Assembly: GCA_002633005.1 (NCBI GenBank)
Contig: NMRA01000427.1
Span: forward strand, 209,374 to 261,886
Reading direction: 5' to 3'
Length of the DNA: 52,513 bases
Source: Phoronis australis
Lineage: Eukaryota; Phoronida; Phoronidae
Shown: positions 13,201 through 23,000 of the stretch, piece after piece
Numbering within the stretch: position 1 is the first letter of the stretch
Layout of the letters: each line of letters opens with the position of its first letter
Notes under the pieces: model-generated
What the model was told of the DNA's origin: nothing
What the model saw: only the letters and a program-made list of their open reading frames with translations
The model's database searches: none
Made by a program: the position numbers and the translations under genes

Positions 13201-16200
13201 AAAAGCTGCTGGTAAGATGTGAACTTTAATCGAAGCCTAAGTGAATCACTCAGAAACTCATTAATTCGCTCTTTGTCAAACCTTAACTTAAGACGATTTC
13301 CAAAGCAATCCCGTCATTATTGCCAACACGAAAAACGGATTTGGTCTTTTGGGTATTTGAAGACTATTTTAAATACAACAATTTGTTTAAGAACCGATTA
13401 CACAAAATATAAAACGTGTAAAAAGCATTACAAAAAGAAGTAGGTTTCGCGCGCAAACGCTGTGGACCATAAACAAGTAGGTCTCTTAGCACGAGATTTG
13501 TACTGAAATCGTGGCGGTGTAGTGGTAAAGCACGCGTGTCCTAACAGCCAGGTCGTGAGTTCGAGTCTGTGAAACTCGCAGTTTTTCCTGTGTGACACGT
13601 TCTTCGTGTTTTTTTTTTCTTGGATAATACATCAGGAATCAAGGAAAATGCTTGATTTTTAGAGGAAAAAACAGAAAAATTTCCTGGGCGGGAGGGGGGT
13701 TTGCCCCCCTCCCTCCATTCGGCGCTGTGCGCATCTACAATCGTGGTTTGCGCAAATGCTTACAGCCGGAGAAAATGTTGGGCCCCCCTTGTGATATCCT
13801 AGATCCGCCACTGGATACACAGTAGACCCCTTGCCGTTAGCTTGTCTCGTTTTTCTTAGAGATCAGTTAAGGACTACACACCGATTGCATGACACTTCGC
13901 TATTACTCTCGAGGAAGTTGGCATATCTCGAGAGTTGACTTGTGATGTGAGAACGGACTCTGGTAATAAATATGTGTCACTTCATTAACTGTGCATAGAA
14001 AACAAATTTAAAATGGTTGCATCTCGCTAATAGCCCCAAGTCAAAAGTATCTTTCTTGGACGGATGGCAGGTTTATAACACACCTGTAAGGTAATACATG
14101 TAGTTCAGCATTCATTTGGTAGAACTTAAATTCGACTCAATTTTGCTCGGTGCCTTTTGGGCAGTTTTTGAGTGAGCACTTGGTCTCCGTTGCAATTTCA
14201 CAAGGTGTACCAAAATTTTGGCACAAATTTTTAATGAGAATCTTTGTAGTGGTAACAAAATCAATGCGAGGTGATTTTTATTTACTTTGGGTCTAAAAAT
14301 TACGTTCTCAAAATGTACGCCTCCAGCGCCTGAACTCTCATTTGCTCGATTTGATTGGGCAGTCATCTATACTCGTCACTGGCCGATGACATGAGCTAAA
14401 CCTATTGGAAATTTCGTCAAAATTCCGAGGCTTGTCGATAGATTTTGACAAAATTTCCAAGAGGTTTTGCCCATGTCAAAAACCTGAGACGAGTGTAGGA
14501 TTTTATTTCTCACATGAACCGTAGAAACAATCTTTTTCCGAAAAACTCGACGTGTCTTAAACTTTCAACTACGTGCCGCAACTTTTGTAAAAATGCGTTT
14601 GCGCATTCTAAAGTAAACTCGGTTACTTTTTGTTAATAGTTTTATTTTAAACTTAACAACGGTAAATCTCATTCAGTTTTCGTAACAAACGTTTATGTAA
14701 GGATATAAAAAATAGTCTTTAAAGTTGTAAATGATTATAACTAACACAGTCAGCAGGGCTTCCCTGTGTGAGCGCTGAATTGACCTTAAGAAAATAGCTA
14801 GACAGTCTCACCGCGCTTCTTGAATTGGGATTCTTCTCCGTTTCAATGGACGTAGATAAGGACTTCGCCTCCCAACATGGGTCCGCTTAAGAAGTTGTTG
14901 CATGTCCCTTCGACCTGGAGTACGTACAGTTGCGACACTCGATTTATCAAACCTAAATGTCACCTTCACGGAATTCCGGCATTGTTTAGTTTGCGTGTTT
15001 GGTTGATGGTAGGCTAAAAGTTTTGCAGAAGATAAAACGTAAGGCGTACGGATTTCTGCTTTGCACTATTTTGTGATTCGCTCATGTAATATCAAAAAAA
15101 TTTGTACCCGTTATTATTAACCAGTCGTGTCGTAACACCTTCCAGGTCATGCAATAAATTACATTTTGTATCGTATTGCTAATATGCTAATATGCTAGCA
15201 ATCTCCCCAGATGGATGGTATCCATCTTGAATGTGCCAGACCAAACACACTTAATTCAAAGTAAAATTTTGTTATACCAGGTATAACTGCAAGTCGCCCG
15301 ACTGTAGGCCTAAAGCCCGTACCACAGATACATGAATACTCCTGCCGGCAAAATACTGACAAACAGGAACCAATCAAACAAGCATAATTATCAGCATCTA
15401 TAGAGACTTAGCATCAGTTTCGAAATAGCTAAAAAGAGAAAGTTTCCCATCGGTTTAATGTTAGAGGCTTTTAAACAACCGGCTTGCACGGTCCATAGCA
15501 CTCGGTTCAACACAACAAAAAGACCGCACTGCTATACGTGTAAGAAGTCACGTGATAGTCAATTTTTATTGCTCAGTCAACGCTACCTTTCGGTCACTCC
15601 CTGTCACTAATAACGCCGAATTCGGATGATTAATGATTACCTGTCTGCCACTAATGCATGTATAACGCGATTTGGATCCAAACATACATGTAAGATTAGA
15701 AGTGCACAGTCAAATTACATTTTCATATGTTTGACTTTTTCCGATTCATGTAATCACGGGGCGATTTAACAGTAGAATTTTTACGTTTGGTATATAGGTG
15801 TGATTATCTACAACGGTCCCGGCAGAAAACTAAAGAATTAGGAATGTTCAGGTACATATAAATGGCCACGTAATAATTTTCGAAGTACTTAGTTATTTCC
15901 AGCGCTATATAAATCTGGTCTATATATTCTCACTGTTTTTATTCTATAATTTTATTTGACTGGGTCTTAAACGTCAAAATGACGTTATACTCAGCAAGCG
16001 AATTTTCCCAAATGTCCACAAAACAATGTGCACTCAAATGACATACACCGTGGTTCGATAATTCGAAAAACAGTGCAAAACTACTTGGCACATAGTCTGT
16101 ATATTGTGAAACGACTAACCTTTCAACAATCCTATGTACATCTCCGAAGTGTGCTCACCTGCTACGTACTGACATCTAAATTAGAAACTTCTTTTCTAAT

Positions 16201-19200
16201 TGGCTTTTGAAAAACAACACCGGAACGTAACTAGTATCATATAGTCAATAAATTCACCTTTGTGTTTGTGTGAGAGATCAAAACGAAATAACGAGTCATT
16301 TTCCATTTAAATCGCCATTGCTTCTTTGTTTTTACTGTTGTGCTATCGGGATCCCGGTTTATATTGGCTGAAAATGTTAACTTAGTTCTTGCACGTGACT
16401 CATGAACAAAACCGAGGGTATGATCTGCTCATTTGGAAGCACAATTAAACAACCTTGCAGAACCTGTGAAGGCTCAGTTAAGTTACAATCTCTAAAATGC
16501 CACTTTAAGTCACCGATCTTGTTCACAGACATATTTGCACTTCATGGTAGCGTCAACACATCTCATCCTTTGTTAATGTTCGTAACAATTAAATTAACGG
16601 ATAGTCCCCTAATAGTCATAGTGTCGAGGTAACTGAAACTAACCCACCGTCACAAGCAAGTTTACGAGCCCAGTGTGCAGCAAAAAAGCAACGTGTTGTT
16701 TCTTTTAATTACTACATATCAATACGCGACCACGAAGTGTCGTAAAACAAAAGATGATTTTGACTGAAGACGCGGGTTTATCGCCGTTTTAACATGTGGA
16801 CAAGAAAGTGAAGAAAAGAACAAAATACTGTGTAGCAACTATGGTACATGTATTTGTAACTTTCCGTTATCTACTTCTGAATAATCCACTGCGTCATTCA
16901 TGCTAAGAAAAATAAGCCATTCTGAATAACAATAATGACTTAACACAAATTTAAACTGGCCTTTTGATTAAGAACAATACGTTCAAGGAAATAATCTTTT
17001 TCAGTAGTCAAATGAGAGGTGATTCCTTGAGGTTGAAAGAACTGGTAATTCTTCATTACTTAAGACTAGGCTCTGCAAGTTGACTGTTCACGGCACGTCA
17101 TTTTAAATGTATGTACCGAGCAAGGAATCGACGGATAATGAACAGTCAGTTCATTACGACCCCCAGGGGTCGCTTCTCACCTAAAAAGGGAACAACTTGA
17201 AACCAATTTTTATTACCGCGATAGACGAACGAAGTCTTAAGTTCACCTCTGTGACAAAACGCAGGTTTTTTGCCTCTTAAGAGGTTGAGTTGATATTTTT
17301 GGATAATAGTAATTATCAAACTGAGGTAACAATTACTGTAATCTTCCAGAAAGTGGATCGCACAATGTTGTTTATCCGCTCATAGAACGGTCTCAGCGCG
17401 GGCTAGAATATAATTATCGACATCTAACCTTTCCTAATGAAGTACGTGAAGTGATTAATGGATACCCAAACCACTATCATTCCAAGTAGTGTCTAGTTGC
17501 GAAAAGTGTTGATCTGCAATACTTACGCGAAAGGGAATAGTCGATCTCGACACAGAGCCAAAATCGTGCTCCAAGTACGACAGACGTGACTCCTGGGCCA
17601 TACATTTCGGCGAGAGCCATAAGTTCAACAATTGGCAACGGACCTTTACGACCAGGTACAACTGCAATGGTGCTGTAAAATTTCGAAAGCAGACCTTTTG
17701 AAAGTATTCGCTCAAGCAATTGCTAAAATGCATAGTCATTGGTGCTTTTTATATTAAAGTAACCTGAAAATTTGTTTGCATGGCATATTTCTATAAGGAT
17801 GAGGAAAATCCTCAGTTTATGTATTGCAGAAAGGTGACCAGTGTACTGATCACGCCTGCACAACTCCTATAGCTTTGGCAAGTTCCAGAAAACGAGCACT
17901 CATTGGTATGTTTCAACTAATTCATACTTTGTTCACTTAAAATTTCTGATCTTTCCTACTCGACACGTCTGTGGAGTTGAACGCAACAAAGTTTATTTTC
18001 TGAATTACAATCGATTAATACATTTTCCTAACTCTTACAATACAGAAGTTGGTGTTTCTGGAATGAAAAGAAACACCATTAGTCCCTAGTAAAACAATTT
18101 CTTGGTGCTCAGATTTCCAATCAAGCAAACTTTATGTAAAATTTATGAGTCTGCATACCCTTGCATGTGCGTGCGCGTGCATAGGTTTGCGTGTATACAC
18201 AAACACCTACGTACCCGTTGACTCCATAAGTTTGCGTCACTGTTTTTGTATATTCAGTCGCAGACACGTTGCAGGTGATATTTGTTATTGCATCCTGGTG
18301 CGTGTCAAAGTCTTTGATATATTGAATTCTCACTTGGAAGTTTGCAATGCCATCAGTCTGTAACGACGGAGTCATTTTTGTGAATAAAAAAGCTGGCCAT
18401 ACGGAAGAAGGAAGTGTTTGATTATGGGACATGTATCACGAAAACGACTTCAAATTACCACTTCCGCTCTCACCCCTGACAGTATGGAATGACAAAAAGC
18501 TGAAATTTGTTCGTCGTTAAATTTTGAACTGCTCTGTCAGTCATTGATTATTTCTTGTTAAGTATCATCTTCCATTGCTTGCATGTCGCTGTATTCATGC
18601 GTGTCCGCTAGGGAGAAGAGGGACACGCAGGTATCATTCAGCAGCACGCGTTTGATCACTGGTTGATGTAACCTGGGCAGTCATTGGTTAGCTTTAAAAC
18701 AAAGAAAGAACAATGCGGACTGCGAACAATTATACATGGCAACATCTTTGCGAACTAAGTTTTTTTCTCCACAGTGTCAATAACGTGAGAAAGACCACGT
18801 ACAGCTATTTGCGGCGTGGGAAGTTTATGAGGTCGACATCGACAGCCGTAAAGGAAACTCTAACTGTAATGCCAACAGGTTACGAAAAATGCACCGCTTA
18901 AACATATCCCAATTAAGCACCGATTTCATGGGCAAACCTTTCTGTTTCCAGTGGCGGATTTAGAGGGGAGGGCCAAGGGGACCATGCCTCCCCCCTAAAA
19001 TTCTCCCAGGTTCCATTTGGCAATACGGGGATGCGAATGTCTGTCGGGCAAAATCCTGGCTAATACTCTACCATGGCCCCCTCTAACTCAAAATCCTGGA
19101 TCCGCCCCTGTTCAGAGCAGTAAACGACGTCTTGGACTAGTGATTTAGGTAACCCAAATGAACGAGCTCGGTCAAATTTGTCGTTGCACACGCGAATTTA

Positions 19201-20247
19201 TTCTACCAGGAGACATCTCGACGCTGTATAAGACATCTACAGTAATTGGATTGGCTCTACTTTTCCGTATTTTACAGTTAATAACGTGACGTACTGTATA
19301 CTGCACCCGTATTTTCACACGTATAAGATAAAACTTATTATGTCATGATGTTCGATAATACTTACGTCGGGTATGATATTGCATGTACCCAAGTCTTTAA
19401 TGTACAGCGTAAACTTTCCGTCCATATCCATGTCTTGGTAACAACCTGGTGTGTTAGCTTCTCCTTCTACTGACACACTACTGTAATTGAGTTTATTGTC
19501 TTGTATTCGATCGAACTCCACTGTGACTGTTTTGTTGAAGCATATGTACGTACCTATAGTAAAAGGAGACTTAAGTGAGAGATATAGGGAGAAGGAAACA
19601 GGGTGGAACGGTAGGGGAGAGATCGAACGTGTGGCGGAGAGGTGAATTCAGGGAAGGAGGGAGTGGTACGGACAACAATGCAGACTAGCTGCAGTGGTGG
19701 AAAGGAGAGGGAGGCTTCAAAGAAGTGAGGTGTACAGACAAGCCGGCAGGTAGGCTTCTTGCGAGGTGAGGGAGGAGGGAAAGAAGAAGGCTTCGAGAGA
19801 AAATAAGAGGTACAAATATGTAAGCTAGCTACCAGGTTGGGGGCGAGAAAGGGAGGCAGGCAGTGAGGCTGGCATGACGACATTGACAACAAGAACATGT
19901 AACATTTTAGGAATCTATACATGACTTAATCAACTATTACCGATTGTCCTTTCTTAAAATATCGAAGCGATAATTAAAACAATAACATGTATTTTTGCAT
20001 AACTTAAGCGGTTTTAAACATATTTCCTACATCCAGATGCTTCTTCCCAAAAAAACAGTCACTACAACTCGCAAAATATTTTCGATCGACTACTTAACAA
20101 TGTAATGCCCTCACAATGAACCAATCACGACTGAATATCGACTCACGACTTACCGTTAGGAAGTGGGAGGTCAGGTTTGAGAACCTGAGCGCTGGCGGTT
20201 ACTGCCATAATAGCACCAACTACCAGGTATGTGAAGATAGCAGACAT
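7064..20247 (-). CDS. ZP-domain type I membrane protein, spliced gene with 8 coding exons (379 aa)
   Basis: Assembled by hand from splice sites. Coding exons in transcript order: 20247-20154, 19553-19366, 18357-18215, 17672-17527, 12658-12583, 11767-11608, 8568-8469, 7296-7064. They sum to 1140 nt, all junction phases agree and no in-frame stop occurs before 7064. Residues 1-20 are a signal peptide. Residues about 36-141 look like ZP-N, with Cys36, Cys69, Cys89 and Cys123. Residues about 143-276 look like ZP-C, with Cys182, Cys217 and Cys274. RKRR at 277-280 is a furin-type site, residues 336-362 are a membrane helix, and the tail is about 17 residues. ZP proteins are secreted or shed and polymerise into extracellular matrices; that role is inferred from family knowledge. 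Oddity: ZP-C positions that are usually Cys are not Cys here (Leu200 in the DLYTKSP segment, and the LKLEVKFEV strand), leaving an odd number of Cys before the cleavage site. A short missed exon is possible. Confidence 0.85.
8469..8568 (-). CDS. ZP-domain gene, coding exon 7 (furin-type cleavage site)
   Basis: The exon encodes residues 270-303. The acceptor is GGTTTGTTTAAG and the donor is AATG|GTGAGT; phase runs 0 to 1. It carries CVSRKRRSADDEG: the last ZP-C cysteine followed at once by the RKRR dibasic site, the arrangement used for proteolytic release of many ZP proteins. VFTMTIPV downstream is a hydrophobic patch that could act as the external propeptide; this is inferred. Confidence 0.85.
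8789..8946. mobile_element. Small MITE-like element, CAGTGGCGGATCC family (ends imperfect)
   Basis: The right end reads CCCCCCTGGATCCGCCAATG, matching the inverted end of the family seen at 10131, 12816 and 18949. A left end at TAGGGGCCGATATGGG is weaker. It lies in the intron between coding exons 7 and 6 of the ZP gene and has no coding capacity. Confidence 0.4.
10131..10414. mobile_element. Non-autonomous DNA element, CAGTGGCGGATCC family
   Basis: Starts CAGGGGCGGATCCAGGATTT and ends CTAAATACGCTACTG, its partial reverse complement. Internal parts (CCAAATGGAATCAGGGAGAA) match the reverse complement of the element at 18949-19110. No clean target duplication was found. Intronic in the ZP gene. 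Confidence 0.65.
11340..11575. repeat. GAT/GGT trinucleotide-rich microsatellite
   Basis: An imperfect run of ATG/GAT and GGT/GCT triplets. It creates low-complexity open frames on both strands (Asp/Gly-rich on plus, His/Pro/Ser-rich on minus) that are not genes. It sits just beyond the splice donor of ZP coding exon 6. Confidence 0.9.
11608..11767 (-). CDS. ZP-domain gene, coding exon 6 (ZP-C, second half)
   Basis: The exon encodes residues 216-269. The acceptor is TATTTTTTTTCAG and the donor is CAA|GTAAGT; phase runs 2 to 0. Only one frame is open across it, and that frame is the one demanded by exon 5. It begins with Cys217 and contains ELKAFRFY, the F-x-F strand typical of ZP-C, and one NGT sequon. 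Confidence 0.85.
12583..12658 (-). CDS. ZP-domain gene, coding exon 5 (ZP-C, small exon)
   Basis: This 76-nt exon encodes residues 191-216. The acceptor is GGTTTCGTTTCAG and the donor is AACAG|GTAGGT; phase runs 1 to 2. It supplies VDDLYTKSP and LYLIKN, aligning with the ZP-C stretch that normally reads D-C-x-A-x-P and Y-x-L-I-x-x-G-C. The Cys normally found after the Asp is Leu200 here. It lies 4.9 kb from exon 4, and the MITE at 12816-13813 sits in that intron. Confidence 0.8.
12816..13813. mobile_element. DNA element of about 1 kb with CAGTGGCGGAT ends and 5-bp target duplication
   Basis: The left end CATAGGCGGATTTAGGGGGG and right end CCTAGATCCGCCACTG form terminal inverted repeats. Both are flanked by GATAC (12811-12815 and 13814-13818), a likely 5-bp target duplication. 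No transposase is recognisable inside, so it is non-autonomous. It contains a tRNA-like segment at 13511-13585. Located in the ZP-gene intron between coding exons 5 and 4. Confidence 0.6.
13511..13585 (+). repeat. tRNA-like segment (SINE head or tRNA pseudogene)
   Basis: GTGGCGGTGTAGTGGTAAAGC resembles a tRNA 5' half with an A-box-like region, and GGTCGTGAGTTCGAGTCTG resembles the B box (GTTCGAGTC). The acceptor stem does not close cleanly, so this is a tRNA-derived SINE or pseudogene and not a working tRNA. Confidence 0.5.
14370..14495. mobile_element. Hairpin MITE flanked by TA
   Basis: A 126-bp imperfect palindrome. The outer arms are ACTCGTC/GACGAGT and the inner arms GGAAATTTCGTCAAAAT / ATTTTGACAAAATTTCC around a short loop. 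The dinucleotide TA flanks both ends (14368-14369 and 14496-14497), as expected for Tc1/mariner-type insertion. No coding capacity; intronic in the ZP gene. Confidence 0.55.
17527..17672 (-). CDS. ZP-domain gene, coding exon 4 (linker and start of ZP-C)
   Basis: The exon encodes residues 142-191. The acceptor is AAATTTTACAG and the donor is TCGC|GTAAGT; phase runs 2 to 1. The segment VVLGARFWLCVEID corresponds to the beginning of ZP-C, where families usually have a V-LG-x-L-x-L-x-V-x-I pattern. Cys182 is the first ZP-C cysteine. Confidence 0.8.
18215..18357 (-). CDS. ZP-domain gene, coding exon 3 (ZP-N, second part)
   Basis: The exon encodes residues 95-142. The acceptor is CGTCGTTACAG, preceded by a T-rich tract, and the donor is GG|GTACGT; phase runs 0 to 2. 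The pattern FQVRIQY followed by NITCNVS is the usual end of a ZP-N module, where the fourth conserved Cys (Cys123) closes the fold. Two sequons overlap at NIT and NVS. Confidence 0.85.
18949..19110. mobile_element. Non-autonomous DNA element, CAGTGGCGGATCC family (162 bp)
   Basis: Starts CAGTGGCGGATTTAG and ends AATCCTGGATCCGCCCCTG, clear terminal inverted repeats. The interior is shared with the elements at 10131-10414 and 46850-46965. It lies in the ZP-gene intron between coding exons 3 and 2. No exact target duplication was seen. Confidence 0.65.
19366..19553 (-). CDS. ZP-domain gene, coding exon 2 (ZP-N, first part)
   Basis: The exon encodes residues 32-94. The acceptor is TTTACTATAG and the donor is GAC|GTAAGT; phase runs 1 to 0. 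It holds Cys36, Cys69 and Cys89 and two N-glycosylation sequons (NKT, NYS). The spacing of the cysteines, and the VEF strand after the first one, match the first half of a ZP-N module. Confidence 0.85.
19560..19870. repeat. Purine-rich low-complexity tract
   Basis: The plus strand is an irregular run of GGAGAGG/GAAGG-like words with no exact unit. It produces a Ser/Pro-rich minus-strand frame that is probably not coding. It directly precedes the acceptor of ZP coding exon 2 on the minus strand, so it provides an unusually long pyrimidine-rich region there. Confidence 0.6.
20154..20247 (-). CDS. ZP-domain gene, coding exon 1 (signal peptide)
   Basis: The exon encodes residues 1-31 plus one base. 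It begins MSAIFTYLVVGAIMAVTASA, a typical cleavable signal peptide with a small-residue cleavage site, followed by QVLKPDLPLPN. The ATG is the first after the acceptor at 20260-20259. The exon ends in phase 1 at a consensus donor G|GTAAGT. Confidence 0.85.
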
Positions 20248-21351
20248 CTTGTCAATACCTTAAAAGTAGACATAAAAGCTCCAAAAATAATAACAATAAT
20301 AGCTCATTCTTTTTAAACAATGAGAACTAAAAATTTGTCCATTGAAAAGTACTCCCAAGTTGGCGCTCACTTCAATTCAACGACTCCAACTGAAAAATGT
20401 CGTTATTGCGCATAAGAACTTTTGGTGCAGATTCTCTCAGAATTCACACAAAAATTAAAATAACAGGATGAGGGACGACCAGTGTCTTGAGGACTATCGG
20501 CTCAGGGGTACACTGGCGTGGCTGGCGATTTTGGGGCGAACTTCTTTTTAATACACGGTTGGCACTCCGATCAGTTTCTGTTTGAGTAATTACATTTTCC
20601 ATTTAAAACAAAGACAATTCAACATTGCAATGAGTCCAAACTTTTTGAAATTTCAGATGCCTTATGGGAGTTCAACACCACATTTGCGTCACATTCTGTC
20701 TATTATGGTCAAACAGCAAGACGGAATTTTCCATAAACAGGATTTTTTAATTTTAATTTTGTTAAATTAAATTCTCAGCTTATCAAGTAGCAAAGAATTT
20801 GCTTTGCCATAATACAAACTGGTGAAGCGTTCTTAATAAAAACTGTCAATTCGACCTGGAATTCAAATAATGAATCTTTATCGCCGGCTTTAATGCGTCG
20901 GTCCGTTTTTTTAAAAGAGACAGGAAAACCTGAAAACTTCCTTGACGAAGAAACATAATGAGGCTCTCGTTTTTTAGCCCAGGTGGTTGGTGCAATGGGC
21001 TTAACCATGAGATCTGCGCGTGTATGATGCACCGCAAATGACACTAGACCACCTGCATTCCTTTTCATCAGCTTGTGTAAATTTTTTGATTGTTTTAAAC
21101 CGAGTGCTTTCCAATTACGCCTATCAAGGATTTTTAAAATACGTCAAATAAATTGGCGATATTATGAGTGTAATAATACAGTTCTTTTAACAATATTACA
21201 ATGTTTGTTGTAGGTTCTTACGACCCGAGGCCTGCATGTACATGTACATGTACTTGGTGTCGCAGCCTTCGCCATCACGTCAGTCGATTTCGCCAAGTGT
21301 TGCTACCGTCAGGGCACTTTTGTTTTTGTAGTTGATACGTAACAAACTTAC

Positions 21352-21402
21352 CTACGTCCAGTCTTTGTCTGAATACGTCTTAACGAATTGCTTTGACAAA
21401 AT
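21352..21402 (-). other. Candidate non-coding first exon (5' UTR) of the ZP-domain gene
   Basis: The segment runs from the predicted start near 21402 to a consensus donor (TAG|GTAAGT) at 21352/21351. It contains no ATG on the sense strand. The next exon has an acceptor at 20260-20259 (CTTTTAAG|GTATTG), 11 nt before the ATG. A short non-coding leader exon separated from the signal-peptide exon is therefore likely. Transcript data would be needed to fix the start. Confidence 0.5.
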
Positions 21403-21427
21403 GAGAGTTTTACGGTTATCTCCGGGC

Positions 21428-21433
21428 TTTATA
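21428..21433 (-). promoter_or_regulatory. TATA box of the ZP-domain gene
   Basis: The minus strand reads GGTATAAAGCCC here. About 31 nt downstream lies TCATTTT, an initiator-like sequence that puts a likely transcription start near 21402. The spacing fits a TATA-dependent RNA polymerase II promoter, and a consensus splice donor follows 50 nt further on. The assignment rests on sequence and spacing alone. Confidence 0.55.
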
Positions 21434-22202
21434 CCAGTTAGGGCGTGTGCGTTATTTAGCAACACAGTGGCTGGTCGTGTCACTGAACACAAATAAACAC
21501 ATGTGGAGTCATAAATTCATTCACTGGTTCGTTGATTTCATTATTTGATGGTTACCTTTTTAAGAAAAATTGTTTTAAACATCTTTTTGATCAGAAAGCA
21601 ACATGTCAACTCGGGGTGAATGACATCAGATGCAAATTAGGCAAAGTCTGTAATCTAATATTTGAATGATTTAAATCTCCATGGCAGCAACATTTTTGTC
21701 GTTGCAACTGTTGGAACCATTCGATCTCATATTTATGACAAGGATTGTCGGATGTTTCAACAAAATACTAGCACCGGCCTGCAGTTCTCTTAGAGTCACT
21801 TGTATTGTTGGAGGAACCGATGCATGTTCTTGACCAACTTCGGTAACTATTATGTTAGTCACTACCAAGTAGTGACAAGTTACGCTTCAATTGAACCTTC
21901 TGGCGACCTCTTATACAGTCGTTACGTCATCCGACAGAGGCCTAACACTCTACACTATTTCCACAATATATCTTCCTCAAGCCGTTCCCGCTTTTAAAAA
22001 GGTTTATATAACTTAATAAAGTATAATGCTTAATTTTAATAATTTGTCGTAAAGAGCGTCGATTTTAATTTGATTGTTCGGTGCATAGGCCTTTTCGCGG
22101 ATTGCTAAGATGGATGCGAGCGCAGCGTAGGTTTGCAAGTTATCATTCATCCAATCCACGATCCAGAAAAAGTCACGCAGGCAACCGTCTCCGTGGTGAC
22201 CT

Positions 22203-22358
22203 GGCGTGCGTTCAGTTGACGCTAGGACCTACACTAGGACCTCGCTAAAATCTGGTCAAGGTCACGTGCTCTCATTTAAAATACACGGCAATATCTCACG
22301 TAATCTCGCGAAGTCTTGCTTTTTAGCGAGGTCCTAGTGTTACTGAACGGGAGGCAGG
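22203..22358. mobile_element. 156-bp MITE, copy 1
   Basis: Paired with 35088-35243 at high identity over the full length. Ends are imperfect inverted repeats: GCGTTCAGTTGACGCTAGGACCT against AGGTCCTAGTGTTACTGAACG. No open frame. The core TCTCACGTAATCTCGCGAAGTCTTGC is strongly conserved between copies. Superfamily not assigned. Confidence 0.75.
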
Positions 22359-22470
22359 CTTTGGATTTTGCATAGATGCTATCTGTTTGCTCTCATCTAT
22401 GATTAACTGGACTTCGGATGCTTGAAGTACTATTCAAATATTAAAGAAAATAACAACGGTTTTAAGCCAA

Positions 22471-22515
22471 CTTGACGTGTTTCGGTGTCATTTATTCAAA
22501 CACCATCATCAGAAG
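22471..22515 (-). ncRNA. Hammerhead-ribozyme-like motif of a Penelope-like element, copy 1
   Basis: On the minus strand: CTT, then CTGATGA, a stem GGTGT...ACACC, then GAAA, a very short helix III (C-AC-G), then GTC and AAG. CTT/AAG forms the base of helix I. The invariant hammerhead core residues are all present. Minimal hammerheads of this shape are known from Penelope-like retroelements. Activity is untested. Confidence 0.6.
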
Positions 22516-22599
22516 AGAGAATGCAGTGGTCACCTAGCTAGGCCCAGCATGGAGATTTTAATATTCATGTTTCATGATTTTGTTTTCTTTAAAAGGACT

Positions 22600-23000
22600 C
22601 TAACGGAGGGTAGCTGGCCAAAACTCAGTGCCCAACTCGTGTACAGTGGCAATAGGACCGTCCCTCATTACACAGTGACACTCAAATTTCCCTGTATTTA
22701 CGCACAATGCCGTATACATCCGTCAGGCACATTTGCTGCCTCGTTTTTGTGCCACTGGAGTTAAACATGTTATTTGTTGTCTGGTTCTTTACAAGTTTTT
22801 TTTCTGTTAAATTACTCTGTTCGTCCTTTCAATGCCAACGAAGTATTACAGCTGCGCTGTTGGTTAACTCCGACGTGAAAAAATTTGATAAACTAGAAAA
22901 ATACCCGTGGATATTTGATCAGAGATTCAGGCCAACTCCACAAAATTGCTCACGTTCAAAGTGCAACGATAGTATTGGTTTTTATCGTAACATAGTTGAC
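22600..23000 (+). repeat. Diverged dispersed repeat, copy 1
   Basis: Parts of this region (for example CCACTGGAGTT, CGTCCTT.CAATGCCAACGA, ATACCCGTGGAT) align collinearly with about 36090-36350. Divergence is substantial and there are length differences. No protein family was recognised in either copy. Confidence 0.55.

Noticed and set aside
19554-19922. Minus-strand frame of 122 codons rich in Ser and Pro
   Set aside because: It comes from a purine-rich low-complexity tract directly upstream of a ZP-gene acceptor; intronic.
21236-21255. CATGTACATGTACATGTAC run
   Set aside because: A short simple repeat; too short to treat as a regulatory site.
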